NCBI GenBank assembly: GCA_028710895.1
Contig: JAQTTH010000016.1
Coordinates: forward strand, 45,818 to 109,817
Reading direction: 5' to 3'
Source: Paludibacter sp.
Lineage (GTDB): Bacteria > Bacteroidota > Bacteroidia > Bacteroidales > Paludibacteraceae
Length of the DNA stretch: 64,000 nt
A program made the position numbers and the translations under genes. Positions 35,907 to 44,626 of the stretch are shown in pieces; within the stretch, counting starts at the first letter, position 1, and every line of letters starts with the position of its first letter. The notes below the pieces were generated by a model. That model had not been told where the DNA came from. It made no database searches and saw nothing but the letters and a program-made list of their open reading frames with translations.

Positions 35907-38900
35907 ATGATAGAACGTATCATTCAATTTTCAATAAAGAATAAATTTATTGTCTGGCTGTTTGTGCTGGCATTAATCGGTTGGGGGACCTATTCGGTTA
36001 CCCGATTGCCAATAGATGCTATTCCCGACATTACTAATAATCAGGTTCAGGTTATTGCTATGGCACCTTCGCTGGCTGTACAGGAAGTTGAGAGCTTTAT
36101 TACGGCTCCCATTGAAGTTTCAGTAGCTAATATCCCCGATATTGTTGAGTTGAGATCCATTTCGCGACTGGGCTTGTCGGTTATTACCGTTGTGTTTAAA
36201 GACGGAGTGGATGTGTATTGGGCCCGTCAGCAACTAAGCGAAAGACTGAAGGAAGCCGAAGAATCTATCCCTGCCGGCTTGGCAAAAATAGAACTGGCAC
36301 CTATTTCGTCGGGCCTTGGTGAGATTTTTCAATACCAACTGGCTGTTGAAAAAGGCTATGAGCATACTTACTCGCCCATGGAACTGCGAACTTTGCAGGA
36401 CTGGACTGTTAGGCGCGAAATGCTGAGTACTCCCGGTGTGGCCGATATCAATAGTTACGGTGGTTTTGTAAAACAATTCGAAATTGCGATTAATCCCGAC
36501 CGTCTCAGAAGCATGAACCTGACGCTTACCGATATTTTTCAGGCGCTGGAACGTAATAACGAGAATACCGGAAGTGCTTATATAGATAAAAAGCCAACAG
36601 CTTATTTTATTCGCGGCATTGGGTTGGTAAAAACGCTTGAAGACATTGAAAAGATTGTTGTAAAAACAAGTGGTTCGGGCATGCCGGTACTTATTCGCGA
36701 TGTGGCAACGGTACAATACGGGAATGCTACCCGATACGGCGCTTTGGTAATTGATACCACCGAGGCTGTGGGCGGTGTGGTAATGATGCTTAAAGGTGCC
36801 AATGCGCATGAAGTTATAAGCAATGTGGAAACACGTATTGAATCTATTCAGAAATCATTACCAAAAGGCGTTAAGATTGAAGCCTTTCTGAATCGTTCGG
36901 ATTTGGTAGATCGTGCCATTGGCACTGTGTCGCGCAACCTGATTGAAGGCGCACTGATTGTGATTTTTATGCTGGTATTGTTTCTCGGAAACATGCGCGC
37001 AGGGCTCATTGTGGCTTCGGTTATTCCGCTCTCTATGCTTTTTGCTGTATCCATGATGCAATTGTTCGGTGTTTCGGGAAACCTTATGAGTCTGGGTGCT
37101 ATTGATTTCGGATTGATTGTGGATGGGGCTGTAATTATTGTTGAAAGTGTTGTTCACCGTATATCCATGAGCAAAACGCATCACATAGGTATAAAACGAT
37201 TGTCGCAAGAGCAAATGGACGAAACTGTGTTCGAATCGGCTAAACGAATGATGAGTACAGCCACATTCGGACAGATTATTATTCTAATTGTTTATGTGCC
37301 AATTCTGGCGTTGGTTGGAATTGAAGGAAAGATGTTCCGCCCCATGGCACAGGTTGTGGCATTTGCTTTAGTAGGAGCTGCCATTCTTTCGCTCACCTAT
37401 GTACCCATGATTTCAACCTTGTTTCTGAGTAAAAGCACAGAACATAAACGAAATTTCTCTGATAGCATGATGGACTGGTTCCACAAAGCATTTAATCCGC
37501 TTATTCGTTTTGCGCTGAATCACAAATTAGTGGTATCCGGTTCGGTGATTGCTGCTTTTGTTGTGAGCTTATTTATTTTTAGCAATCTGGGTGGTGAGTT
37601 TATTCCGCAATTGGAAGAAGGTGATTTGGCTGCCGGAGTAGTTACGCTTCAGGGCGGATCATTAAGCAATACGGTGGAGCAGGTTGAAAAAGCAAATAAG
37701 ATATTGCTGGATAGTTTTCCCGAAATAAAGCACGCTGTTTGTAAAATAGGTGCAGGCGAAATACCAACCGACCCTACACCGATGGAAACGGGTGATTATA
37801 TTATTACCCTGAAAGATAAAAGCGAATGGACAGGTGCTAAAACACGTGAAGAGCTTGTTGCCAAGATGCAGGAAGCGCTTATTCCACTGGCAGGGGTGAA
37901 GTTTGAGTTCCAGCAACCGATACAAATGCGTTTCAACGAATTACTTTCGGGTTCGAAACAGGATATAGCTGTAAAGATATTTGGTGATGACCTCAATACA
38001 TTGGCTGATAAAGCGGAAGAAGTTGAAAAAATCATTCGCAGGGTGGAAGGTGCCGAAGATATTAATGTAGAAAAGGTTACAGGGCTGGCGCAGGTGCAGG
38101 TTGAATATAATCGTGATCGCTTAGCACAATACGGATTATCGGTAGAAGAAGTAAATCGCGTATTACGGGCTGCTTTTGCGGGTAGTCAGGCAGGAGTTGT
38201 GTTCGACAAAGAGAAACGTTTCGGATTGGTGGTACGGTTAGACAAAGACTACCGTCAAAGTCTGGACGATGTGAAAAATTTGTCGGTGGCATTGCCCAAT
38301 GGAGGACAAATACCGTTTGAGCAAATTGCCAATGTGGAAATCAAATCGGGCCCGGCACAAGTTTCACGCGAAGACACAAAACGTAGGATAACGGTTGGGT
38401 TTAATGTTCGTAACCGGGATGTGCAGAGCGTGATTAAAGAAGTAACAACGCAGATAAATGAACGGGTAAAACTTCCTACGGGTTATTATGTGTCGTATGG
38501 TGGACAGTTTCAAAACCTGCAGGCAGCTAAAAACCGATTGGCAATTGCTGTGCCGGTTGCACTGTTGCTCATATTTGTTCTGCTGTTTTTCACCTTCCAT
38601 TCGGTAAAGCAAACCTTGCTGATTTTTACGGCTGTACCCATGTCGGTTATTGGTGGTATTTTGGCACTCTGGCTACGTGGAATGAATTTTTCCATTTCGG
38701 CAGGAGTAGGTTTTATCGCCTTATTTGGTATTGCAGTGCTCAACGGTATTGTATTGATTGCCGAGTTTAACCGACTTGAGAAAGAGGGTATCACCGATAT
38801 TACCGAAAGGGTGTTGAAAGGACTTCATACCCGTTTACGTCCTGTAATTATGACTGCAGCGGTGGCTTCACTTGGCTTTTTACCAATGGCTTTATCTACT

Positions 38901-40280
38901 TCGGCAGGAGCAGAGGTTCAAAAACCCCTTGCAACAGTTGTTATTGGTGGATTAATTACGGCCACTTTACTTACTCTGATTGTTTTGCCGGTATTTTACA
39001 TCTTCTTTTCTACGTTTTCATTCCGGAGTTTTTGGAAACAAAAAAAAGGAATAACAACCCTGTTACTTTTGCTCGTTTGGGGCTTTACAACTGTCAATGC
39101 GCAGGAAACGAAACGAATAAATCTGAAACAAGCTATTCAAATGGCATTGGACAGCAATTTGTCGGTTCGATCTTCGGCTTATTTGGTAGATGTGCAAAAA
39201 GCTTTGAAAGGGGCTGCGGTTGATATTCCAAAAACGGCTATTGAAGGACAGTTCGGACAGTTTAATTCGTATTCGAAGGATAATAGTTTTACGGTTTCGC
39301 AGTCGTTTGCATTTCCAACGGTATATATAAACCAGCATAAACTGGCCAACGCCAATGAAAAAAGCAGCGAATGGGAATTAAAAACAGCTCAACAGGAAAT
39401 AGCCATGCAAGTGAAGCAGGTTTATCTGCAACTGACTTATCTGCACGCTAAACAGAAATTGATTGTGCAGAAAGATAGCTTGTATTCCGGTTTTATGCGT
39501 GCAGCAGAGTTACGTTTGCAAACGGGTGAGACAAACCGGTTGGAAATGATAACAGCGCGTTCGCAAAGCATGGAAATGCGTAACCAGTTGCAACAGGTAA
39601 ATGCGGATATTCTTATTTATAACCAAAAATTACAAACGCTTTTAAATACCAATCTATTGATAGCACCTCAAGATACAATACTGAAACGGGCAGACTTTAT
39701 ACCGGTCACCGAAGGTGATGTTGTAGCAGGAAATCCACAGTTGGGACTTGCTCAACAGCAATTGGAAATGTCGCGCATGGAAACTCGGTTGGAAAAAAGT
39801 AAGCTTTTGCCCGATTTGAGTATTGGCTATTTTAGTCAGACTATTCAGGGAGAACAATCGGTAAACGGCATTCCACGCACGTTTGGTTTGGGCGATCGTT
39901 TTACCGGAGTGCAGGCAGGGATTGCCATTCCTTTGTGGTTTGCTCCCAATGTAGCCAAAATAAAAGCAGCTAAGTTGAAAGAAAAAGTAACTCAACTAAA
40001 CGCTGAGAACTTTTCAAAGTCTCTCACCGGGAATTACAATGCATTGCTAAGTGAATACTCCAAGTATAACAACAGCCTTACGTATTACGAAAAACAAGCT
40101 ATTCCCGAAGCCGATTTAATTATCGATCAGGCAACTAAGAGTTATAAAGCCGGGGCAATTGATTACCTCGATTATATTCAAAGCCTCAGTCCGGCATTGA
40201 GTATCAAGCAAAACTACCTCGATGCCCTGAACGATTATAATCAAACCATTATTTCAATTGAATATATAATTGGAAAATGA
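35907..40280 (+). CDS. cusA: Heavy-metal RND efflux pump fused to TolC-family protein
   Basis: A 1457-residue fusion. Residues 1 to about 1040 are a CusA/CzcA-type RND pump (RLPIDAIPDITNNQVQV near the start, LGAIDFGLIVDGAVIIVE for the proton relay segment, LEEGDLAAGVVTL, GIAVLNGIVLIAEFNR, LRPVIMTAAVASLGFLPMA). The rest is a TolC-like outer membrane factor (QAIQMALDSNLSVRSSAYL onward), preceded by a signal-peptide-like stretch TTLLLLLVWGFTTVNAQ. The junction sits at an A8 run (39040-39047). The RND part exports metal cations (copper/silver or zinc/cobalt/cadmium) from the periplasm. CusB follows 84 bp later. Fused forms are common in this phylum. Confidence 0.93.
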   Translation: MIERIIQFSIKNKFIVWLFVLALIGWGTYSVTRLPIDAIPDITNNQVQVIAMAPSLAVQEVESFITAPIEVSVANIPDIVELRSISRLGLSVITVVFKDGVDVYWARQQLSERLKEAEESIPAGLAKIELAPISSGLGEIFQYQLAVEKGYEHTYSPMELRTLQDWTVRREMLSTPGVADINSYGGFVKQFEIAINPDRLRSMNLTLTDIFQALERNNENTGSAYIDKKPTAYFIRGIGLVKTLEDIEKIVVKTSGSGMPVLIRDVATVQYGNATRYGALVIDTTEAVGGVVMMLKGANAHEVISNVETRIESIQKSLPKGVKIEAFLNRSDLVDRAIGTVSRNLIEGALIVIFMLVLFLGNMRAGLIVASVIPLSMLFAVSMMQLFGVSGNLMSLGAIDFGLIVDGAVIIVESVVHRISMSKTHHIGIKRLSQEQMDETVFESAKRMMSTATFGQIIILIVYVPILALVGIEGKMFRPMAQVVAFALVGAAILSLTYVPMISTLFLSKSTEHKRNFSDSMMDWFHKAFNPLIRFALNHKLVVSGSVIAAFVVSLFIFSNLGGEFIPQLEEGDLAAGVVTLQGGSLSNTVEQVEKANKILLDSFPEIKHAVCKIGAGEIPTDPTPMETGDYIITLKDKSEWTGAKTREELVAKMQEALIPLAGVKFEFQQPIQMRFNELLSGSKQDIAVKIFGDDLNTLADKAEEVEKIIRRVEGAEDINVEKVTGLAQVQVEYNRDRLAQYGLSVEEVNRVLRAAFAGSQAGVVFDKEKRFGLVVRLDKDYRQSLDDVKNLSVALPNGGQIPFEQIANVEIKSGPAQVSREDTKRRITVGFNVRNRDVQSVIKEVTTQINERVKLPTGYYVSYGGQFQNLQAAKNRLAIAVPVALLLIFVLLFFTFHSVKQTLLIFTAVPMSVIGGILALWLRGMNFSISAGVGFIALFGIAVLNGIVLIAEFNRLEKEGITDITERVLKGLHTRLRPVIMTAAVASLGFLPMALSTSAGAEVQKPLATVVIGGLITATLLTLIVLPVFYIFFSTFSFRSFWKQKKGITTLLLLLVWGFTTVNAQETKRINLKQAIQMALDSNLSVRSSAYLVDVQKALKGAAVDIPKTAIEGQFGQFNSYSKDNSFTVSQSFAFPTVYINQHKLANANEKSSEWELKTAQQEIAMQVKQVYLQLTYLHAKQKLIVQKDSLYSGFMRAAELRLQTGETNRLEMITARSQSMEMRNQLQQVNADILIYNQKLQTLLNTNLLIAPQDTILKRADFIPVTEGDVVAGNPQLGLAQQQLEMSRMETRLEKSKLLPDLSIGYFSQTIQGEQSVNGIPRTFGLGDRFTGVQAGIAIPLWFAPNVAKIKAAKLKEKVTQLNAENFSKSLTGNYNALLSEYSKYNNSLTYYEKQAIPEADLIIDQATKSYKAGAIDYLDYIQSLSPALSIKQNYLDALNDYNQTIISIEYIIGK

Positions 40281-40317
40281 TTTTTGGTAGAACTAAATAT
40301 AGATCTACCAGAAGTTT

Positions 40318-40355
40318 TTCAATTATGAATTATGCATTACAAATTATGAATTAAA
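40318..40355. repeat. AATTATGAATTATG-type spacer repeat before cusB
   Basis: Variants of AATTATGAATT occur repeatedly in the 84-bp cusA-cusB gap, close to the cusB start codon (whose context, CAATTATGAC, resembles the unit). One of several different oligomer repeats found in gaps of this window. Confidence 0.45.
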
Positions 40356-40364
40356 ATATCAATT

Positions 40365-41546
40365 ATGACAAGCTATAAATTTAAATCAATCATTTTAATC
40401 TCAGTGCTTTTACTGGCTTTCGTGTCGTGTGGTAAAGCAAAGAAGCTCGACACAGAAGCTAAAGAAGAAATGCTCCCTGATGATATTGTAGAGCTACGTG
40501 AAGATCAGATAAAACTGGCTAACATCGAAACGGGAACCATCGAAATGCGCGCGATGAGTGGAACACTTAAAGTAAACGGAACTGTTTCGGTTGCTCCGCA
40601 AAATCTGGCTACGGTTTGTATGCCTATGGGAGGATTTATAAAGAGTACCAATCTGATGCCCGGAAATGCTGTGAAAAAGGGACAAACACTGGCAGTTATC
40701 GAAAATCAGGAGTTTATTGATATGCAACAAAACTACCTGGAAACCAAAAACAAGCTGGAATACGCTCAGGCTGAATATACGCGTCACAAAGAGCTTTACA
40801 AAGACGATGTGTACTCGCAAAAGAACCTGCAACAGGTAACTACTGAGTATAAAAATCTGGAAACAATGGCAGGTGCCCTGAAACAAAAACTGGAACTGAT
40901 CGGAATTAACCCTTCGCGACTGACAGAAGATAATATCAGCCGTACAGTAGCATTGCTTTCGCCAATTTCGGGATATGTGAAAGCTGTGAATGTTAGTATA
41001 GGTAAGTCTGTTTCACCTTCGGATGTGTTATTCGAGATTGTAAATAGCGATAAACTGTTCCTTGAGCTTACTTTATTTGAAAAAGATGTGGAAAAGGTGG
41101 CGATTGGGGAGAAAATCCGGTTCTATATAAACAATGAAACAGAACAGCATGAAGCTCAGATTTATCAAACCGGAAAATCCATTAATAACGATAAAACCTA
41201 TAAGGTGTATGCCAATGTGATGGGTCGATGCGAAAACATGCTGCCGGGAATGTATGTAAATGCTGTTATACAGGCCAAAAGCAACAAAGCAAGTTCTGTT
41301 CCAACCGAAGCCATTGTCAGTTTCGAAGACAAAGACTATATTTTTATTTTTGATAAAAGCAAAGTAGAGAATGGAAAAAACATGACCGAATACCGAATGA
41401 TAGAGATTAAGAAAGGGGTAAGCGATGATGGATTCACCGAAATAACTTTACCTGATAAAACAGACTATAAAACCCTGAAAGTGGTTGTAAAAGGAGCTTA
41501 TAACTTACTATCGGCTAAGAAAAATGCTGGTGAAATGAGTTGTTGA
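40365..41546 (+). CDS. cusB: CusB-type periplasmic adaptor of metal RND pump
   Basis: A 393-residue membrane fusion protein with a lipoprotein signal (ILISVLLLAFVSC, cysteine near residue 23). It has the split lipoyl domain (VCMPMGGFIKSTNLMPGNAVKKGQTLAVIENQEF, about 80-115, and LSPISGYVKAVNVSIGKSV, about 198-217), a helical hairpin between them, and a beta-barrel with GMYVNAVIQ. It connects the inner-membrane RND part with the TolC part of the fusion protein encoded upstream. The gene ends at a strong terminator, closing the operon DUF6660-cusA/tolC-cusB. Confidence 0.93.
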   Translation: MTSYKFKSIILISVLLLAFVSCGKAKKLDTEAKEEMLPDDIVELREDQIKLANIETGTIEMRAMSGTLKVNGTVSVAPQNLATVCMPMGGFIKSTNLMPGNAVKKGQTLAVIENQEFIDMQQNYLETKNKLEYAQAEYTRHKELYKDDVYSQKNLQQVTTEYKNLETMAGALKQKLELIGINPSRLTEDNISRTVALLSPISGYVKAVNVSIGKSVSPSDVLFEIVNSDKLFLELTLFEKDVEKVAIGEKIRFYINNETEQHEAQIYQTGKSINNDKTYKVYANVMGRCENMLPGMYVNAVIQAKSNKASSVPTEAIVSFEDKDYIFIFDKSKVENGKNMTEYRMIEIKKGVSDDGFTEITLPDKTDYKTLKVVVKGAYNLLSAKKNAGEMSC

Positions 41547-41560
41547 TGTAACTTAAAAAT

Positions 41561-41595
41561 AAAAAATCCGCTGAACACAATTCAGCGGATTTTTT
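41561..41595. terminator. Bidirectional terminator
   Basis: Perfect 15-bp stem AAAAAATCCGCTGAA / TTCAGCGGATTTTTT with loop CACAA; lies between convergent cusB and the threonine aldolase gene. Confidence 0.93.
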
Positions 41596-41601
41596 ATTTT
41601 G

Positions 41602-42618
41602 TTACAATAATTCTCTCAAAGCCTTTACAAACCCGATAACCTCTTCTTCGGTAGTATCAAACGAACACATCCAGCGTTGCTCGTGCGTTTCGGCATCCCA
41701 TTCGTAGAAAGGATATTGAGCACGTAAGGGTTGAATGACTTTTTCGGGAATAATCACAAAAACGGCATTGGCGTCCACGCTGCGGTTTATTTTTACACCG
41801 GGTAGTCCGTTTACTTCTTTTGCCAACAGTTGAGCCATTTGGTTGGCATGTGTAGCCATTCGCAACCACAGATTGTCGGTAAGTAATGCGGTAAACTGAG
41901 TAGCTATAAACCGGTTTTTGGAGAAGAGTTGTGCTATTTGCTTGTGGAAGTAAGGTGCATTTGTTTTCAACTCCTCGTTGAATATTAGCACAGCTTCGCC
42001 CATCATCAAACCATTTTTTGTTCCTCCAAAGCTCATGATATCCACTCCACAATCCACCGTTGCTGCTTTCATGCTAACTCCCAATGCTGCTACAGCGTTG
42101 GAAATGCGTGCACCATCCAGATGAACATACATGCCATTGGCATGCGCAAAATCGCAAAGGGCTTTTAGTTCGGCAATTGAATAAACTGTTCCCAGTTCGG
42201 TACTCTGACTGATTGAAATGACGCGGGGTTGTGTATTGTGTACATTTCCAATTCTGCCTAACAGGGGTTTAATCATTTCGGGAGTTAGTTTTCCATCGGC
42301 TGTTTTCAGGGGCAGGAGCGAGCAACCGATACTTTGAGTTGGAGCACCGCATTCGTCGGCAAGAATATGAGCAAATTCCGAACAAACTACAGCCTGAAAC
42401 GGTAATGTGCAGCATTTCAGGCATGTTACATTAGCACCTGTTCCGTTGAATGTATAAAGAACAGTTACTTTACCAAATTCTTTCTCGAAAAGCTGATTGG
42501 CTTCTGCTGTAAATGTGTCGTCACCGTAAGATATTTCGTGTAAATTGTTTGCCCGTTGAATGGCCTTGAAGATTTCGGGATGAATTCCCGAATAATTATC
42601 GCTTGCAAAAGATTTCAT
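41602..42618 (-). CDS. ltaE: Low-specificity threonine aldolase
   Basis: A 338-residue fold type I pyridoxal phosphate enzyme that splits threonine or allo-threonine into glycine and acetaldehyde. FASDNYSGIHPEIFKAIQ and YGDDTFTAEA at the N terminus, VHLDGARISNAVAALGVS (aspartate binding the pyridine nitrogen) and DIMSFGGTKNGLMMGE (Schiff-base lysine in GGTKNG) are typical. Length matches the family (about 340). Single-gene unit, convergent with cusB. Confidence 0.93.
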   Translation of the reverse strand: MKSFASDNYSGIHPEIFKAIQRANNLHEISYGDDTFTAEANQLFEKEFGKVTVLYTFNGTGANVTCLKCCTLPFQAVVCSEFAHILADECGAPTQSIGCSLLPLKTADGKLTPEMIKPLLGRIGNVHNTQPRVISISQSTELGTVYSIAELKALCDFAHANGMYVHLDGARISNAVAALGVSMKAATVDCGVDIMSFGGTKNGLMMGEAVLIFNEELKTNAPYFHKQIAQLFSKNRFIATQFTALLTDNLWLRMATHANQMAQLLAKEVNGLPGVKINRSVDANAVFVIIPEKVIQPLRAQYPFYEWDAETHEQRWMCSFDTTEEEVIGFVKALRELL

Positions 42619-42677
42619 GTTGAATATGTTGAATTTGAGAAACAGGATTATAGAAAGTTCGCGTCAAAAATAAAGAA

Positions 42678-42703
42678 AGAGTAAAGATTTTTGTCTTTAC
42701 TCT
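42678..42703 (-). terminator. Terminator of the PUR-domain gene
   Basis: Stem AGAGTAAAGA (42678-42687) / TCTTTACTCT (42694-42703), loop of 6, followed on the minus strand by T-rich sequence (TTTATTTTTG). 24 bp after the stop codon of 42728-43102. Confidence 0.8.
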
Positions 42704-42727
42704 TGTTCTTTAGTTCTAAAATATGTT

Positions 42728-43102
42728 CTAGAATTTAAATTTATCAAAGAAGCTTTTAGATTTGCTTTCTTCAGTAGCAGTTGTTTCCGGATTTTCTTCT
42801 CTGCGTGGTTCAGCCTCACCTTGTTCCCGCTTGATAAAACCAACCACATCCTGTAATCCTTCTACAAATTTGTCAAAATCTTCTTTATAAAGGAATATCT
42901 TATGTTTTTCGTATGTTACCTGTGCATCTTCTTCAAAACCAACTACTTTTTTCTTACTTTCAGTAATGGCTAAAAATAAATCATCGTTTCTGCTCTTCTT
43001 CACATCAAGATAATAAATTCGTTTTCCTGCTTTGATGGCTTTAGAATAAATAATCTCATTATCTTTTTTCTCAATTTCAAATTTCTTTTTCTCTACTTCC
43101 AT
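42728..43102 (-). CDS. DUF3276 PUR-domain nucleic-acid-binding protein
   Basis: A 124-residue protein with a single PUR repeat: EIIYSKAIKAGKRIYYLDVKKSRNDDLFLAITESKK, then HKIFLYKEDFDKFVEGLQDVVGFI, and a charged, glutamate-rich tail ending FFDKFKF. DUF3276 proteins of Bacteroidota and the related spirochaete BpuR bind single-stranded DNA or RNA through this fold. It is a single-gene unit with its own terminator. Exact targets are unknown. Confidence 0.88.
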   Translation of the reverse strand: MEVEKKKFEIEKKDNEIIYSKAIKAGKRIYYLDVKKSRNDDLFLAITESKKKVVGFEEDAQVTYEKHKIFLYKEDFDKFVEGLQDVVGFIKREQGEAEPRREENPETTATEESKSKSFFDKFKF

Positions 43103-43539
43103 AACGCTACTGATTTGTCAAAAAATTATTAATTGTGCTTTTCTAATTGCGGATTACTAAATTAGTCCCCAAATTTCTGCATTTTTTTTGAATATATCAA
43201 ACAAAATGACCTTTTTTGTTTCATTGCTTAAAAAATAATTTCAAAAACATAATAATTAATACTGCATTGCATGAATTTGTGGTATTTTTATGCAATCTGA
43301 AGTATGATATTCGATGTTTAGTCCGAACAATTATACCCTGAAAATCATTCGACATAAGTAAGCTAAATTTCATTAAAATAATGATATAACACTGCGATAA
43401 ATCACAAACAACTGAATCATTTTGCATTTTTGATTTTATTTCAGTCAGTTCATAGACCGTAAAACAAAAAATATACTTATTTTTGTCAATCAAAATCAGA
43501 ATAAATTTAAAACAAAACTCTAATTTAATACAATTCAGC
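43103..43539. other. Intergenic region with a promoter for the ECF S-component gene
   Basis: 437 AT-rich bases between divergent genes. TATTTTTG at 43478-43485 is a good -7 box 55 bases before the ATG at 43540. No riboswitch-like structure or gene was recognised in the remainder; ORFs here on either strand lack any coding signature. Confidence 0.5.
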
Positions 43540-44049
43540 ATGGAATCTACCGTAAAACTTCACTCACTGAAAGTTGTTGAGCTAAAATCGTATGCTTTTG
43601 CATTGTTATTTGTAGCCGGAAACATTATCCTACCGCAGGTATGTCATTTAATACCAATGGGTGGAATGATTTTATTGCCTATTTATTTCTTTACTCTTAT
43701 TGCTGCCTACAAATACGGTTTCTTTACCGGATTACTTACAGCTGTGGCTTCACCGCTTATCAACCATGCACTTTTTGGAATGCCTGCAACCGAAATGTTG
43801 CCTATTATCCTTATTAAATCAGCCCTATTAGCCGGTGCAGCAGCTTATATGGCTCAACGTACAAAAGAAATTAAAATCCAAAACATTCTGGCAGTTATTT
43901 TAATTTATCAGGGAATTGGTATGATAGCCGAATTTGCTTTGACAGGTAGTTTTGTGGCTGCTATGCAGGATGTTCGTCTTGGCTTTCCGGGTATGTTGCT
44001 TCAGTTGGTTGGTGGGTTTTTCTGCTTGAAAGCAATTTCGAAATGGTAA
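43540..44049 (+). CDS. ECF transporter S component-like membrane protein
   Basis: About 169 residues from the ATG at 43540 (the frame is open back to 43483). Five or six membrane segments with short loops: YAFALLFVAGNIILPQVCHLIP, GGMILLPIYFFTLIAAYKYG, LTAVASPLINHALFG, LPIILIKSALLAGAAAYMA and IGMIAEFALTGSF. The size and AAYKYGFFTGLLTAVASPLINH pattern fit an energy-coupling-factor substrate-binding subunit. The shared ATPase/T module is not encoded nearby, as is common for group II ECF systems. The phosphoribosyltransferase gene starts 15 bp downstream, which hints at a nucleobase or other phosphoribosylated substrate (inference). Confidence 0.75.
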   Translation: MESTVKLHSLKVVELKSYAFALLFVAGNIILPQVCHLIPMGGMILLPIYFFTLIAAYKYGFFTGLLTAVASPLINHALFGMPATEMLPIILIKSALLAGAAAYMAQRTKEIKIQNILAVILIYQGIGMIAEFALTGSFVAAMQDVRLGFPGMLLQLVGGFFCLKAISKW

Positions 44050-44064
44050 TTTTGTTTTGAACGA

Positions 44065-44460
44065 ATGGGAAAGTCTTTTGAAGAAGTGTTGGAGCGTGTG
44101 CGCGCAATGGAGTTTGCCGAACAGTTTGATATGGTTGTTGCCATTGCAAATGGTGGAATAATACCTGCAGCAATGATCAATCAGCGTTTAGGTTGCGAAT
44201 ATTACCTGCTCAAGTTGAATTTGCGCGACGCCATGCAAAATAAATTGTATGATAAGCCAAAATTACTGGCTGAAATAGACTTCGATTACAAAGGAAAGCG
44301 TATTTTACTTGTCGACGACCGCGTAAAAACGGGCACTACTCTTGAGTTTGCAAAAGAATTACTATCGGATGCATTACTGGTTAAAACACTGGCTGTGAAC
44401 GGAAAAGCTGATTATTGTTTGTACGACGAGCTTTGTTTTCGATTTCCCTGGATAGTATAA
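44065..44460 (+). CDS. Phosphoribosyltransferase-family protein
   Basis: A 131-residue type I phosphoribosyltransferase with the PRPP-binding loop ILLVDDRVKTGTTLEFAKELL (about 91-111) and the preceding VVAIANGGIIPAAMINQRLG segment. It is shorter than purine phosphoribosyltransferases (about 150-180) and lacks a recognisable hood region, so the acceptor base is unknown and a regulatory role is possible. It sits directly behind the ECF S-component gene; together they suggest uptake and capture of a base. Ends at a hairpin terminator. Confidence 0.82.
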   Translation: MGKSFEEVLERVRAMEFAEQFDMVVAIANGGIIPAAMINQRLGCEYYLLKLNLRDAMQNKLYDKPKLLAEIDFDYKGKRILLVDDRVKTGTTLEFAKELLSDALLVKTLAVNGKADYCLYDELCFRFPWIV

Positions 44461-44467
44461 ATATAAG

Positions 44468-44499
44468 TGCACAATCATATTTCCTGATTGTGCATTTTT
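44468..44499 (+). terminator. Terminator after the phosphoribosyltransferase gene
   Basis: Perfect 10-bp stem TGCACAATCA / TGATTGTGCA (44468-44477 with 44485-44494), 7-base loop, then TTTTT. Confidence 0.9.
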
Positions 44500-44526
44500 A
44501 TTGTTTAAAGAAACCGAAAAAAGTAC

Positions 44527-44534
44527 TATCTTTG
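44527..44534 (+). promoter_or_regulatory. -7 element of nusB-yajC-ybbR
   Basis: TATCTTTG is a perfect TAnnTTTG box, leaving a leader of about 85 bases before nusB. TTG at 44501-44503 is the nearest -33 candidate, 23 bases upstream. Confidence 0.6.
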
Positions 44535-44626
44535 CAGCGAAATTAAAAGCCGGATTTATTGGTTTTTAAAATACAAAATATGCATTATTAGTTGTGCATT
44601 AAATAAAAAAGCGTTCACTGTATTTT

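Noticed and set aside
39032..39223. Separate small gene at the CusA-TolC junction
   Set aside because: It lies wholly inside the fusion frame and reads as the -1 shadow; only the slippage aspect is of interest.
43221..43541. 106-codon minus-strand ORF in the gap before the ECF S gene
   Set aside because: Phe/Ile/Asn-rich, overlaps the promoter region of the + strand gene and resembles no protein.
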